64,000 nucleotides of DNA from Pirellulaceae bacterium (GCA_026004775.1 BPJU01000018.1:1-64000), one strand, 5' to 3'. Shown: positions 1 to 8,691, numbered from the stretch's first letter. Notes: a model not told the origin generated them from the sequence alone. Program-made: numbers and translations.

Positions 1-78
1 TGGCGAAATTGAGCCCGTACTATCGGACAAAACACGAAACAATTATTCGGTTTGTGATAGAAATTGTGAACTATTAAT

Positions 79-540
79 ATGAGTGGTTTTACACCGGTGC
101 ATCTGGATCGGAGTGCGATTTGCCGGCTCATACCACACCGGCCGCCCATGTTATTGCTGGATGAAGCGGTGTGGCACGAGCCGGAACGGCTGGTGGCAAG
201 GCGGACGTTTTCCGCCGAGGAGTTTTTTCTTCAGGGGCACTTTCCCGGTGACCCGGTCGTACCGGGCGTTATACTCTGCGAGTGTGCATTGCAGGCGGGT
301 GCGGTATTGGCGGCGTTGCGGCATCCGGGGTTGCTCTGCGATTCCCGGCCGGTGGTCACACGCTTGCAACAGGTACGCTTCAAACGCATGGTGCGGCCGG
401 ATGAGTGTGTGGAAGCGGAAGTGCAGCTTACCGACAAGGCGGCGGACGCCTATTACATGCACGGGCGACTGCGGGTGCTGCAAACCGTTGCCGCTACGCT
501 CGAGTTCGCCTGCATGATGACGCAAAGGAGCACCTCATGA
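79..540 (+). CDS. fabZ: 3-hydroxyacyl-ACP dehydratase, FabZ-like
   Basis: A 153-aa hot-dog fold dehydratase that would remove water from 3-hydroxyacyl-ACP in type II fatty-acid synthesis in the cytoplasm. The N-terminal LIPHRPPMLLLD segment (residues 17-28) and the GHFPGDPVVPG motif (53-63) are FabZ hallmarks. The catalytic pair is present: His54 and Glu68, the latter in CECALQAG. Length matches FabZ (about 150 aa). Start is the ATG at 79; no good Shine-Dalgarno is visible. The stop overlaps the start of the next gene (ATGA), so it is translationally coupled to an enoyl reductase-like protein. Family assignment is firm; whether this is the housekeeping copy or one serving a special acyl chain cannot be told. 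Confidence 0.9.
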   Translation: MSGFTPVHLDRSAICRLIPHRPPMLLLDEAVWHEPERLVARRTFSAEEFFLQGHFPGDPVVPGVILCECALQAGAVLAALRHPGLLCDSRPVVTRLQQVRFKRMVRPDECVEAEVQLTDKAADAYYMHGRLRVLQTVAATLEFACMMTQRSTS

Positions 541-1373
541 ATCGCACGCCGGGATGGAACCTCGATGGCCGACTCTACCTTGTGCTGGGCGTCGCCAACC
601 GCCGCAGTGTCGCTTACCACGTCGGTAACCGGCTGGAACAACTCGGAGCTCGCTGCGTTTATGGTGTCCATACCCATGAGCGGTTGGAAGGGGTACGCAA
701 ACTGTTGCCGGATGCGGAAATTCATGTTTGTGATGTGACCGACGACCAACAAATCGAAAACCTATATCGGGCATTGGCGGAACGGGAGTACCGGTTCGAC
801 GGAATGTTGCACAGCATTGCCTACGCCGATTACCGCTCGGCGTCTGGAGCTTTCCACCAGACGGATCGGCAGGCATTCTTCCATGCCATGGATGTCTCGT
901 GCTTTTCCCTGATCCGACTCAGTGACGCGCTCAGACCGCTTTTCAAGCCCGATGCATCGGTGGTGACGATTTCGATCTCCACCACGCGGATGGCCGCCCA
1001 GAACTACGGTTACATGGCCCCGATCAAGGCGGCTCTCGATTCGAGCCTTGCGTTTCTCACGCAATCGTTCAGTCGTTTTTCCGAAGTCCGTTTCAATGCT
1101 GTGGGGGCCGGCCTGCTGAAAACATCTTCTTCGGCGGGCATCCCAGGCTACGTCGATGCCTATCTGTACGCCGAACAGGTTATACCTCGCCGCCGGGCGT
1201 TGCAGACCGAAGAGGTGGCCAACGTGGCGGTGTTTCTGCTGAGTCCCTGGTCGTCGGGCATCGCCGCGCAGACGATTGTGGTGGACGCCGGGTTGTCGAT
1301 CAATTTTTTCGATCCCGCAATCATCCAGCGTGTCCTTGCTTTGGAACCGTCCCAGGGTCAAGATGCATCCTAA
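537..1373 (+). CDS. Divergent enoyl-ACP reductase (FabI-like SDR)
   Basis: A 278-aa short-chain dehydrogenase of the FabI type, coupled to the fabZ-like gene by a 4-bp ATGA overlap. The nucleotide-binding segment LGVANRRSVAY (residues 17-27) replaces the usual GxxxGxG as in FabI. The Tyr-x6-Lys pair is present (Tyr157, Lys164). The second active-site tyrosine of FabI, ten residues before Tyr157, is Ile147 here, whereas the other FabI in this window (3956-4789) keeps it. I therefore read it as a paralog with changed substrate or chemistry, perhaps acting with the adjacent dehydratase on a special acyl-ACP. The longer in-frame ORF begins further upstream, but the ATG at 537 fits the coupling and the family length. 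Confidence 0.8.
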   Translation: MNRTPGWNLDGRLYLVLGVANRRSVAYHVGNRLEQLGARCVYGVHTHERLEGVRKLLPDAEIHVCDVTDDQQIENLYRALAEREYRFDGMLHSIAYADYRSASGAFHQTDRQAFFHAMDVSCFSLIRLSDALRPLFKPDASVVTISISTTRMAAQNYGYMAPIKAALDSSLAFLTQSFSRFSEVRFNAVGAGLLKTSSSAGIPGYVDAYLYAEQVIPRRRALQTEEVANVAVFLLSPWSSGIAAQTIVVDAGLSINFFDPAIIQRVLALEPSQGQDAS

Positions 1374-1428
1374 ACTTGGGATAGGCTGTTGTTGCTGCGC
1401 ATGACGGTTGCGCGGAGACGGACTGCGG

Positions 1429-2892
1429 ATGGCGACGCTACAGCAGGTACTGGATCACGGCTGGAAACTGCACCAGGCCCGGCGGCTGGAGGAAGCAGAG
1501 GCCGTTTACCGGCAAGTTTTGGCCGTGGCTCCGCGCTCCGCGGAAGCCTGGTGCTACCTGGGAATCGTGCTGTACGATCGCGGCCGGTTTCAAGAGTCGG
1601 TCGAGGCCTATCGGCAGGCTATCCAGTTGCGGCAGCGGTTTCCGATCGCCTGGAGCAACATGGGCAACTCACTGGCGGCTTTGGAGTCCTGGCAGGAGGC
1701 CGAGCAGGCGATCCGCACAGCCATCGCCCAGCAGCCCGACTATGCCACGGCCTGGCTGAACTTGGGGGCTTTGTATCTGAAGCAAGGGCGGCTGGACGAG
1801 TCGGTTCGGGCATTGGAAGAGGCGGCTCGGCTGGCTCCCCAAAACGAAACGGTGCATCGGAATCTGGGGGCGGCTTTAGTTCGCTGCGGTCGCATCGAGG
1901 AAGGTCTTCAGCACAACGAACAGGCACTGCGTCTAGCCCCGCGCAGCGCCGAAGCTCGCCGAAACCGCGCCATCGTCCGCCTGTTGATGGGCGACTGGCA
2001 GCGAGGCTGGGAAGAATACGAGTGGCGGTGGTACTGCCCCGAGCAGTCTTGGCCCAAGCGCCCGGAACCGCTCTATGAAGGGCAACGGCTGGAGGGCAAG
2101 CGCCTGCTGCTGATCGCCGAACAAGGTCTGGGGGATACCATCCAGTTTATCCGCTACGCGCATCTGGCCCGGCAACAAGGAGCACGCATTGCCGCAGAAA
2201 TCCAGCCGGAACTGATTCCCTTGCTGGAAAGTTTCCCGGATATCGAATGGTTGCTGCCGCGCGGCGGACCAACCATGACATGTGACTACTTTTTGCCTCT
2301 GTTGAGTGCTCCACGCGTCTTTGGTACACGCCCGGACAACGTGCCGGCTCCGATTCCTTACTTGTCGGCAAGACCCGAACTGATCGACTACTGGCGCAAA
2401 CGGCTGCCGCCGGCCCCCCTGCGTATCGGCTTGGTTTGGCAAGGCAGCCGATCCCACCCGGCCGACCAGCAACGCTCGATGCCCCTGGCGCTGCTCGCCA
2501 AACTGGCTCGCCCCGGCCGACTCCTGGTCAGCCTCCAGAAAGGTTTTGGGACAGAGCAGCTTCGGTCGCTGCCCGAACCCCACACGGTGCTGGACTTGGG
2601 TGACGAACTGGATGCGAAAGCTCCCTTCCTGGATACGGCGGCCGTCATGAGCCTGCTTGACCTGGTGATCTGTGTGGACACGGCTGTGGCGCATCTGGCG
2701 GGAGCTTTAGGGCGCCCGGTGTGGGTCGCTCTGCCCTTCATTCCCGATTGGCGATGGATGCTCAACCGCGCGGACACGCCGTGGTATCCTACGATGAAGC
2801 TGTTTCGCCAGCCGCGCCACGGCGATTGGCTTAGCGTCGTAGCCGCCCTCGATCAGGCGTTGCAAGAAGCCTACCCCCGTCTTTCTACCTAG
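1429..2892 (+). CDS. TPR protein with GT9/GT41-like C-terminal domain
   Basis: A 487-aa soluble protein. Residues about 5-190 are tandem tetratricopeptide repeats (AEAWCYLGIVLYDRG, AWSNMGNSLAAL, AWLNLGALYLKQGR). The C-terminal half (about 230-480) resembles the glycosyltransferase-B domain found behind TPRs in many bacteria: ADQQRSMPL, LQKGFGTEQL, DTAAVMSLLDLVICVDTAVAHLAGALGRPVWV. The likely role is protein or surface glycosylation, but donor and acceptor are unknown. Start chosen at ATG 1429, with GGAGA about 10 bases upstream; a TTG at 1408 is an alternative. The last base of the TAG stop (2890-2892) is the first base of a decayed IS5-type element, so the native C-terminus may have been altered by the insertion. 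Confidence 0.8.
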   Translation: MATLQQVLDHGWKLHQARRLEEAEAVYRQVLAVAPRSAEAWCYLGIVLYDRGRFQESVEAYRQAIQLRQRFPIAWSNMGNSLAALESWQEAEQAIRTAIAQQPDYATAWLNLGALYLKQGRLDESVRALEEAARLAPQNETVHRNLGAALVRCGRIEEGLQHNEQALRLAPRSAEARRNRAIVRLLMGDWQRGWEEYEWRWYCPEQSWPKRPEPLYEGQRLEGKRLLLIAEQGLGDTIQFIRYAHLARQQGARIAAEIQPELIPLLESFPDIEWLLPRGGPTMTCDYFLPLLSAPRVFGTRPDNVPAPIPYLSARPELIDYWRKRLPPAPLRIGLVWQGSRSHPADQQRSMPLALLAKLARPGRLLVSLQKGFGTEQLRSLPEPHTVLDLGDELDAKAPFLDTAAVMSLLDLVICVDTAVAHLAGALGRPVWVALPFIPDWRWMLNRADTPWYPTMKLFRQPRHGDWLSVVAALDQALQEAYPRLST

Positions 2893-3426
2893 AGCCTCTT
2901 CGAAAACTCCCGCGCAGGAAAATGTCACGTACACGCACGCGAGATGAAGCGCTGCGATGTGATTTTCTATCTTTTTTTCCCAGCGTATAAGGATTCCTCG
3001 AAATCGGTTGAGCCAGCTGTGGGTGCATTCTACTGCCCAGCAGTTCGTTGTAGTATTCCAGTGCCAGTTACCACATTTTGGCAAATACTCCGAGCGTCAC
3101 CCATTCCTAAAAGTACTTTAGGGCTATGCCTCCATGTGCCAACTGAGGGGGAAGAGCTTTCCATTGACAACCGGTGCGGAAGCGGCAAAATATCGCCTCG
3201 ACGATGCTCCTTAGGTCCCGGCGTGGCGGCCCGCCGCGTTTATGCTTGGGAAATACTGGGATACTTTCTTCATTTTCTTCCACGATTCGTCAGGCGTCCG
3301 ATAGGCATCGAAAGACTTGCGGCCTTCCATGGCATCTCCCTTCTGCTGCTAAGCTCATAGAATTACTTTCTACCAATATGCAGAAGGAGACGCCCTTGAC
3401 GCAAGATCGCGTTTTCGGATAGGCTC
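2892..3426 (-). mobile_element. Decayed, internally deleted IS5-family element
   Basis: The two ends form an imperfect inverted repeat: GAGCCTCTTCGAAAAC at 2892 and, read from 3426 on the other strand, GAGCCTATCCGAAAAC (14 of 16 match). Between them the minus strand holds broken pieces of an IS5-type transposase. At 535 bp it is about half or less of a normal IS5 element, so the centre, including most of the DDE core, is gone. No clear target-site duplication is visible. It lies between the TPR gene and the Nudix gene and supplies the last base of the TPR stop codon. Confidence 0.75.
2912..3330 (-). pseudogene. IS5-type transposase remnant
   Basis: Read on the minus strand from about 3330, three pieces in different frames match an IS5-group transposase. 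They are an N-terminal piece; then RSIVEAIFCRFRTGCQWKAL, the classic segment preceding the first Asp, followed by QEWVTLGVFAKMW after a stop and shift; then, after a large deletion, THSWLNRFRGILIRWEKK and NHIAALHLAC, the region around and after the final Glu. In-frame stops and the missing middle make it non-functional. Family identification is by recognised motif wording, not by alignment. Confidence 0.75.
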
Positions 3427-3440
3427 ATAGCTCGCGATGC

Positions 3441-3857
3441 CTACCACGGCTGATACTCTTTGCCAGCCAGCAACAGTTCGAGCAAGCGCCGGTTGCCCTC
3501 CGGAAACATTAATTTCTTGAGGGCACCGCGTTCCACCCACCGATACGGTTCCCTAGGCCGGCAGTCCGGGCCAACGGGCACGCAGGCCAGGAATTCCAGC
3601 ACCAGTTCGCCGTGGGGATAGACTATCTGTTCGCTCAGATACTGTCCGACAACCGCCACACGGATGCCGGTTTCTTCCCAGCATTCACGAGCTGCCGCTT
3701 CGGCAAGCGACTCGCCGCGCTCCACCTTGCCCCCGGGAAACTCCCAGAAGCCGGCCAATGGCACACCCGCCGGCCGCCGGCCGACCAAAAACCGGTCTTG
3801 CCACTGGACCACGGCAATGGCAATTCGGGACGGTTCGCTCCTGTTTGTTTGCGACAT
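3441..3857 (-). CDS. mutT: Nudix hydrolase, MutT-like (8-oxo-dGTPase type)
   Basis: A 138-aa Nudix enzyme. The complete box GX5EX7REUXEEXGU lies at residues 43-65 (GKVERGE, then RECWEETGI). Length and the WEFPGGK lead-in are typical of MutT/(d)CTP diphosphatases that sanitise oxidised nucleotides such as 8-oxo-dGTP by hydrolysing them to the monophosphate and pyrophosphate. It lies downstream of fabI on the same strand with a gap of about 100 bp, so the two may be co-transcribed. Exact substrate cannot be fixed from sequence; Nudix paralogs differ in this. Confidence 0.85.
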   Translation of the reverse strand: MSQTNRSEPSRIAIAVVQWQDRFLVGRRPAGVPLAGFWEFPGGKVERGESLAEAAARECWEETGIRVAVVGQYLSEQIVYPHGELVLEFLACVPVGPDCRPREPYRWVERGALKKLMFPEGNRRLLELLLAGKEYQPW

Positions 3858-3955
3858 ACGGGCGAAGCCGACTGAGCTTGGATGCCGAGCGCTTGCTGCG
3901 TGGCGCCCCTATTACAGGTACGCTGCCGTTGGTCCGAGCGATGTCTGTGTCGTGC

Positions 3956-4789
3956 CTACGACGGCTTTGCTGCCCCTTTCAATTCTTCCAGCCACCGTCC
4001 CGGCGTACCCATGATGTTGTATCCGGCGTCTACGTGCAGTATTTCTCCGGTAATGCCATCCGAATAACTCGACAGCAAGAACGCTCCGGCTCGCCCCACC
4101 TCTTCGTGAGTCACGTTGCGCTGGAGCGGTGCGATTTTTTCGTATAAGAATTGCATCTCGCCGACGCCGGCAGCCGAGCCGGCCAAAGTTTTGAGCGGCC
4201 CGGCGCTGATGGCATTGACACGCACCGCCTGGGATCCCAGATCAAAAGCCAGGTAACGAACGCAGGCGTCCAGCGCGGCCTTGCAGATACCCATCACGTT
4301 ATAACCGGGCACACATTTTTCGCCGCCGAAATAGGTCATCGTCAGGATCGACGCTCCCGGATTGAGCAACGGTCGTGCCGCACGCGCCACAGCCAGCAAG
4401 CTGTAGACGCTGACGTCCATCGCCAAATGAAATCCGCTTCGGCTGGTGTCGATGGTGGCGCGACTCAGATCCTCCCGGTCAGCGAAGGCAATGGAATGCA
4501 GAAGGAAATCGATCTTGCCGAATTCCTCGGCGGTCTTGTGCATCAACTGAGCGATATCCTCATCTTTCTGGACGTCCAAGGGCACAAGAAACCTGGCATT
4601 CGGCTGGTTCTCCAGGCACTTGGCCACTCGGCGGCGGTTCTTTTGTTTTTCGTCGTCCGGGCGATCCGGAAGATGCGTAAAACCACACAGCCCGCCTTGA
4701 GCCATCACTTCCTGAGCAACCGCCCAGGCGATCGACCGATCGTTGGCCACTCCCAGGATCAGGCCTTTCTTTCCGTCGAACCAGCCCAT
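3956..4789 (-). CDS. fabI: Enoyl-[acyl-carrier-protein] reductase (NADH) FabI
   Basis: A 277-aa FabI that would carry out the last reduction of each fatty-acid elongation cycle. Residues 11-22 (ILGVANDRSIAW) form the FabI-type dinucleotide site. The full active site is present: Tyr153, Tyr163 and Lys170 in YFGGEKCVPGYNVMGICK. The C-terminal DGITGEILHVDAGYNIMG is also typical. The ORF is open upstream, but the ATG at 4789 (MGWFDGKKGL) has GAAAGG at good spacing and matches the family N-terminus. It is divergent from the sigma-54 activator gene at 4933. This is the likely housekeeping enzyme, in contrast to the paralog at 537-1373. Confidence 0.92.
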   Translation of the reverse strand: MGWFDGKKGLILGVANDRSIAWAVAQEVMAQGGLCGFTHLPDRPDDEKQKNRRRVAKCLENQPNARFLVPLDVQKDEDIAQLMHKTAEEFGKIDFLLHSIAFADREDLSRATIDTSRSGFHLAMDVSVYSLLAVARAARPLLNPGASILTMTYFGGEKCVPGYNVMGICKAALDACVRYLAFDLGSQAVRVNAISAGPLKTLAGSAAGVGEMQFLYEKIAPLQRNVTHEEVGRAGAFLLSSYSDGITGEILHVDAGYNIMGTPGRWLEELKGAAKPS

Positions 4790-4853
4790 ACCGTTCACCT
4801 TTCCTCGCTGTCGGGCACACCGCGTCCCGCGGCTGGCCACGGGTTGTGCCAAG

Positions 4854-4880
4854 TTGGTTGCAGGGGCCGTATCGTATAAT
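4854..4880 (+). promoter_or_regulatory. Possible sigma-70-type promoter for the activator gene
   Basis: A perfect TATAAT (4875-4880) lies 53 bases before the GTG start at 4933. The best upstream partner is TTGGTT (4854-4859) with 15-bp spacing, which is short. The fabI start is on the other strand at 4789, so this 140-bp gap must hold promoters for both directions. Confidence 0.35.
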
Positions 4881-4932
4881 GGTAAGTGCGTGACGTGACG
4901 TTTCTTATAGTCGCATATCGAGGATCCGACAA

Positions 4933-6879
4933 GTGACCAGTAGCGCGGGGCACGACAAAGGTCGGGCAAACCTGTCGCCCGCCCAGGCGGCTTACCATTG
5001 GGCTGCCTCGCTGTGGCAAGACGGCCCCACACTGTTTGAAGATGCTGATCGGTTCGTCGAGTTGGCCGTGGAAAGAGCCTACCATCTGCTGGGGCTCAAA
5101 GGTATCGCCTTCGTCGTGCAACGAGCCTCAGCGTGGCATCCCCGTTCGATCCTCGGTCAAGTTGCGGTCTGCGATGAGGCGGCCATCGGCCGCGTCTGCG
5201 TCGATGAAAAGCCGGGGCGAGAAGGGTCGCTATGGATTATCCCGGTACGCTGGCACTCCCCGGCAGCCCTGGTGTTGGAACCAAGCCAGGTACGTATCGA
5301 TGAGGAAACGGCCCAGTCTTTGCAAAGGCTCTGGAAGGCCGCGGCCCCCAGCGTCCTCTTCGCAGCGGCAACCAGCCGGCGGTGCCGGCAGGCCGAGGCC
5401 TTGTTGGAGGCGGTCGCTCACTGGCAAGCTACTCGCAAGACCGACGAACTGCTGCAACGCATCGCCGAAACCGCCACCCAGGTTCTGGATGCTGAGCGTG
5501 CCAGTATATTCCTGTGGGACCGAGCCAACCGCTTGCTGGTGGCCAAACCGGCATTGGGGGTGCAGGGAGGTGAACTCCGCCTGCCGGATGACCGGGGTGT
5601 AGTGGGCCAGGTGGTACAAACGGGGCAAGCCCGGCGCGTGAATATCGACGAAGACCAGAGCCTGATTGACCGAACGGTCGATCGAAAACTCCGTTTCCGC
5701 ACCCACTCGCTGTTGTGTGTTCCGCTGGTCGGCCGTGACGGCGCGCTGCTGGGCGCCTTCGAAATGATCAACAAGCGCGGCGGTGTCTTTACGGAAGACG
5801 ACCAGCGGGCCCTGGAACAACTGGCCCGCCACGCCTCGCTGGCTCTGGAAAACAGCCAGCACGTCGAACAACTGCTGCGCACGCGCAATGAATGGGCTAA
5901 TCAAGCCGTGCAAGGAGCCGTGTTGCTGGGCGAGCATCCTTCAATCGTCGAACTGCGGGAAACGATCGCTCGCGTGGCACAGACCGATTTGGCCGTGTTG
6001 CTGCTGGGAGAAAACGGCACGGGTAAAGAAGTCGTATGCCGGATGATCCATGCCCACAGCCGCCGCCGGGATGAACCGCTGGTGGCCGTCAACTGTGCCG
6101 CCCTGCCCGAGTCATTGCTGGAAAGTGAACTGTTTGGGCACGAACAGGGAGCCTTTACCGACGCCCGGCAAGCCAAACCCGGCAAATTCGAAGTGGCGGG
6201 AGCCGGAACGCTTTTCTTGGATGAGATCGGTGAGATGAGCCTGGCCGGGCAGGCCAAATTGCTTCGGGCCATCGAAGAAAAACGGATTACCCGCGTCGGA
6301 GGTACGGTACCTATTGCCGTCCAAGCCAGGATCATTGCGGCCACCAATCGCGACTTGGCCCAGCGGGTGCGTGAGGGGCGCTTCCGCGAAGACCTCTATT
6401 ACCGGTTGAAGGTGGTGGCTCTGCGGTTGCCCCCGCTCCGCGAACGAGGCGACGATGTGATTCTCTTGGCACGCCACTTTCTCGAAAACTTCTGCCGCCA
6501 GGCCGGACGGCCCCCCATACAGCTTTCCCGGCGTGCCTGCCGGTTGCTCGCCCAACACTCCTGGCCCGGTAACGTCCGGGAGTTGCGCAACTTGATGGAA
6601 CGCTTCGCATATCTGCATCCCCGCGACACGGTTGAAGATAGTGACTTGGAACGCCTGTTGGAAATGCCGCCGAGCCCATCGACAGACGCGCAATCACTGC
6701 AAGCCGCTACGCGTGCTTTCCAGATTCGCTATATCAGCGAGCAGTTGCGGCGCACCGGCAGCGTCAGTGCCGCCGCTCGAGCTTTGGGTATGCACCGAGC
6801 CAACCTGCATCGCAAAATGCGACAGCTCGGTATTCCAACCTCTGCCCCCAACGGCCCCATGAAGGATGCTTCATCATGA
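4933..6879 (+). CDS. GAF-domain sigma-54-dependent transcriptional activator
   Basis: A 648-aa enhancer-binding protein. Residues about 165-310 form a GAF sensor (ASIFLWDRANRLLVAK, then FEMINKRGG). The central AAA+ domain (about 330-575) has Walker A GENGTGKE near residue 358, the loop that contacts sigma-54 as GAFTDA near 407 (the consensus is GAFTGA), and Walker B TLFLDEIGEM. The C-terminus is a Fis-type helix-turn-helix (GSVSAAARALGMHRANLHRKM). No receiver domain is present, so a small ligand or an event sensed by GAF probably controls it. Start is GTG 4933 with GAGGA nine bases upstream. The stop overlaps the SGNH hydrolase start by 4 bp. Target genes are unknown; I saw no convincing -24/-12 site in the window. 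Confidence 0.9.
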   Translation: MTSSAGHDKGRANLSPAQAAYHWAASLWQDGPTLFEDADRFVELAVERAYHLLGLKGIAFVVQRASAWHPRSILGQVAVCDEAAIGRVCVDEKPGREGSLWIIPVRWHSPAALVLEPSQVRIDEETAQSLQRLWKAAAPSVLFAAATSRRCRQAEALLEAVAHWQATRKTDELLQRIAETATQVLDAERASIFLWDRANRLLVAKPALGVQGGELRLPDDRGVVGQVVQTGQARRVNIDEDQSLIDRTVDRKLRFRTHSLLCVPLVGRDGALLGAFEMINKRGGVFTEDDQRALEQLARHASLALENSQHVEQLLRTRNEWANQAVQGAVLLGEHPSIVELRETIARVAQTDLAVLLLGENGTGKEVVCRMIHAHSRRRDEPLVAVNCAALPESLLESELFGHEQGAFTDARQAKPGKFEVAGAGTLFLDEIGEMSLAGQAKLLRAIEEKRITRVGGTVPIAVQARIIAATNRDLAQRVREGRFREDLYYRLKVVALRLPPLRERGDDVILLARHFLENFCRQAGRPPIQLSRRACRLLAQHSWPGNVRELRNLMERFAYLHPRDTVEDSDLERLLEMPPSPSTDAQSLQAATRAFQIRYISEQLRRTGSVSAAARALGMHRANLHRKMRQLGIPTSAPNGPMKDASS

Positions 6880-8060
6880 CGCGTATGAACCGGAAAAACG
6901 GCACCATTCGCCCCGGCGGTCTGGGGCGAGCAACTGGACGGGAGAGTGGCGTGGCCAGCCGCCGTGAGTTTCTTCGATGGACCATTCTGGGCACGAGTTG
7001 TCTGATTTGCGAGCGATTGGAAGGGCAACCGGCTGGGATTCGCTGGTACGACGTTACCAGTTGGGGTGTGGAGGGGCGAGGCTGGGCCGACCAGGAACGC
7101 CAACGTTACTTCGACCGGCTGCCGGCCAAAGCCGAAGGGCGCGTGCGGCCGGCCGTGTGGGGATTGAGTCGCCACTCGGCCGGCATGGCTGCGCTGTTTG
7201 CCACCGATGCCACGCAGATTTACGTGCGCTGCAAATTGTACTCGTCACGTCTTGCCATGCCCCACATGCCCGCCACCGGTGTAAGCGGATTGGACTTGTA
7301 TGCCCGCGACATGGATGGCAATTGGCGATGGGTTCAGGTAGTCCAGCCGACAGCCCAGAAGATTGATCAGTTGCTGGCCGGCGGCGTCGACCCTGGCGGA
7401 AGAACCTATTTGCTGTATTTGCCTCTTTACAACGGGGTCGATTCGCTCGAATTGGGTGTGCCGGATGGTGCGAGCTTCACGCCGATCGTACCGCGTCAGG
7501 ACCGGCCGATCGTTTTTTACGGTACGTCGATCATCCAGGGCGCTTGCGCGTCGCGGCCCGGCATGGCTTTGCCGGCCATCGTCGGACGCCGCTTGGACGT
7601 GCCCACGATCAATCTGGGTTTCTCCGGCAATGGGCGGATGGATCCTCCAGTGGTGGAGCTGCTGGCCGAGTTGGATGCGGAGATCTTCTGCATTGACTGT
7701 TTGCCGAACATGCAGCCGGAGATGGTCCGCGAACGAACGGAACCTCTGGTGCGGCGATTGCGCGAGTCCCATCCGCAGACGCCGATTCTGTTGGTGGAAG
7801 ATCGTTGGTTTACCAATTCCCGGTTTTACGAATCGCGGCGGAAGTTTCATGAAGCCAACCATGCGGCGCTGCGCGAGGCTTATCGAAAATTGGAAGCCGA
7901 CGGTATCGAGAACCTCTACTACTTGCACGGACATTTATTACTGGGAGACGACGGAGAGGCGGCCACAGATGGTTCGCATCCAAACGATCTGGGATTCATG
8001 CGCTATGCGGATGCCTACTTGAAAGTGATACAACAAATCCGAAAAGAGATGCGATCTTAG
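6876..8060 (+). CDS. Tat-exported SGNH/GDSL-type hydrolase
   Basis: A 394-aa secreted esterase/acylhydrolase. A twin-arginine signal is visible (SRREFLRWTILGTS, about residues 28-41). The C-terminal half has the SGNH blocks: GTSIIQGACA with the nucleophile Ser, the block II Gly in GFSGNGRMD, and the Asp/His pair in DGSHPNDLGF. The N-terminal half is a beta-rich domain common in planctomycete SGNH proteins. The gene starts inside the stop of the sigma-54 activator (ATGA), suggesting translational coupling, so the pair may answer the same signal. The substrate, perhaps an acetylated polysaccharide, is inferred from the family only. Confidence 0.8.
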   Translation: MTRMNRKNGTIRPGGLGRATGRESGVASRREFLRWTILGTSCLICERLEGQPAGIRWYDVTSWGVEGRGWADQERQRYFDRLPAKAEGRVRPAVWGLSRHSAGMAALFATDATQIYVRCKLYSSRLAMPHMPATGVSGLDLYARDMDGNWRWVQVVQPTAQKIDQLLAGGVDPGGRTYLLYLPLYNGVDSLELGVPDGASFTPIVPRQDRPIVFYGTSIIQGACASRPGMALPAIVGRRLDVPTINLGFSGNGRMDPPVVELLAELDAEIFCIDCLPNMQPEMVRERTEPLVRRLRESHPQTPILLVEDRWFTNSRFYESRRKFHEANHAALREAYRKLEADGIENLYYLHGHLLLGDDGEAATDGSHPNDLGFMRYADAYLKVIQQIRKEMRS

Positions 8061-8077
8061 GTTGGGGCACGTGCCGG

Positions 8078-8207
8078 TGGCACGGCCGTCTTGGCCGTGT
8101 GGGTCACCCAAGATGCTTTTTAAAGCCGGTGCATAACGCGGGCTGCGCAGCCCAGTCCGCCACGTGATGGAAAGTCAACTCCCCACGGGCGAGGACGCCC
8201 GTGCCAC
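8078..8207. repeat. Inverted pair of REP-like palindromes
   Basis: Two hairpins of one family face each other. GTGGCACGGCC-GTCTT-GGCCGTG has stem 8081-8099. On the other strand GTGGCACGGGCG-TCCT-CGCCCGT spans about 8185-8207. A third partial copy (GGGGACGCCCGTGCCACG) lies near 9035-9052. Together with the GGGCTGCGCAGCCC palindrome between them, this looks like a small REP/BIME cluster. It could also help terminate the SGNH transcript; no U run follows. Confidence 0.5.
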
Positions 8208-8331
8208 GTGCCGGCAGCGGACGTCGCCAGCCAAACGCGCCAGCGTTTAACTCGTTCCTTCTCGTACCAATATTGAACATGCTAGCCGTTCGCCGACCGA
8301 ATCGGAGAATGTTCGGTTGGGTTAGCGGAAC

Positions 8332-8691
8332 CTATTCAGGTTGATGTTTTTCAACGGTTCGGTCGATGAGTGCGTTGATTTCGTCGATCGAGAGGTTCAT
8401 GAGTACGGCGACTTGGGCGAAAAGTTCTTTTTCACGCTGGGCAAGTTTGCCGTCGGCCGCCATCATCCGCAACATCTGTTCCAGCAGGCGCAGCCCTTCG
8501 TTCTTGTCCATGGGAACTTCCAAACTGGAACTGCCTTCCAGGGTTTCCTTAATCAGTTGGGCGACGGTTGTTTCATCGACGTTCCACAGTCGGGCGTATT
8601 CCTTGAGCAGTTCGACTTCGGACTCGTTTAATCGTTTATCGACCAGGGCCATTACGATCAAATTGCGGAGCAGTTGAACGGGGGTGGTCAT
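8332..8691 (-). CDS. TerB-like (tellurite-resistance fold) helical protein
   Basis: A 119-aa all-helical protein. It has the TerB/DjlA N-domain pattern: RNLIVMALVDKRLNESEVELL at the start and MLRMMAADGKLAQREKEL in the second half, two repeats in which an acidic residue and 'D-G/K-x-L' precede a long helix. Such stand-alone TerB-like proteins are often of unknown function, and tellurite resistance itself should not be assumed. The ORF continues upstream, but ATG 8691 gives the family N-terminus and has AAAGG at about 9 bases. No operon partner is evident. Confidence 0.65.
   Translation of the reverse strand: MTTPVQLLRNLIVMALVDKRLNESEVELLKEYARLWNVDETTVAQLIKETLEGSSSLEVPMDKNEGLRLLEQMLRMMAADGKLAQREKELFAQVAVLMNLSIDEINALIDRTVEKHQPE

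Noticed and set aside
2944-3360. Plus-strand 138-codon frame downstream of the TPR gene
   Set aside because: It is the antisense of the IS5-type transposase remnant; the minus strand gives recognisable motifs, this frame does not.
8332-8691. Tellurite-resistance operon
   Set aside because: A single TerB-like protein without terC, terD or terE; the fold is common and the phenotype cannot be assumed.
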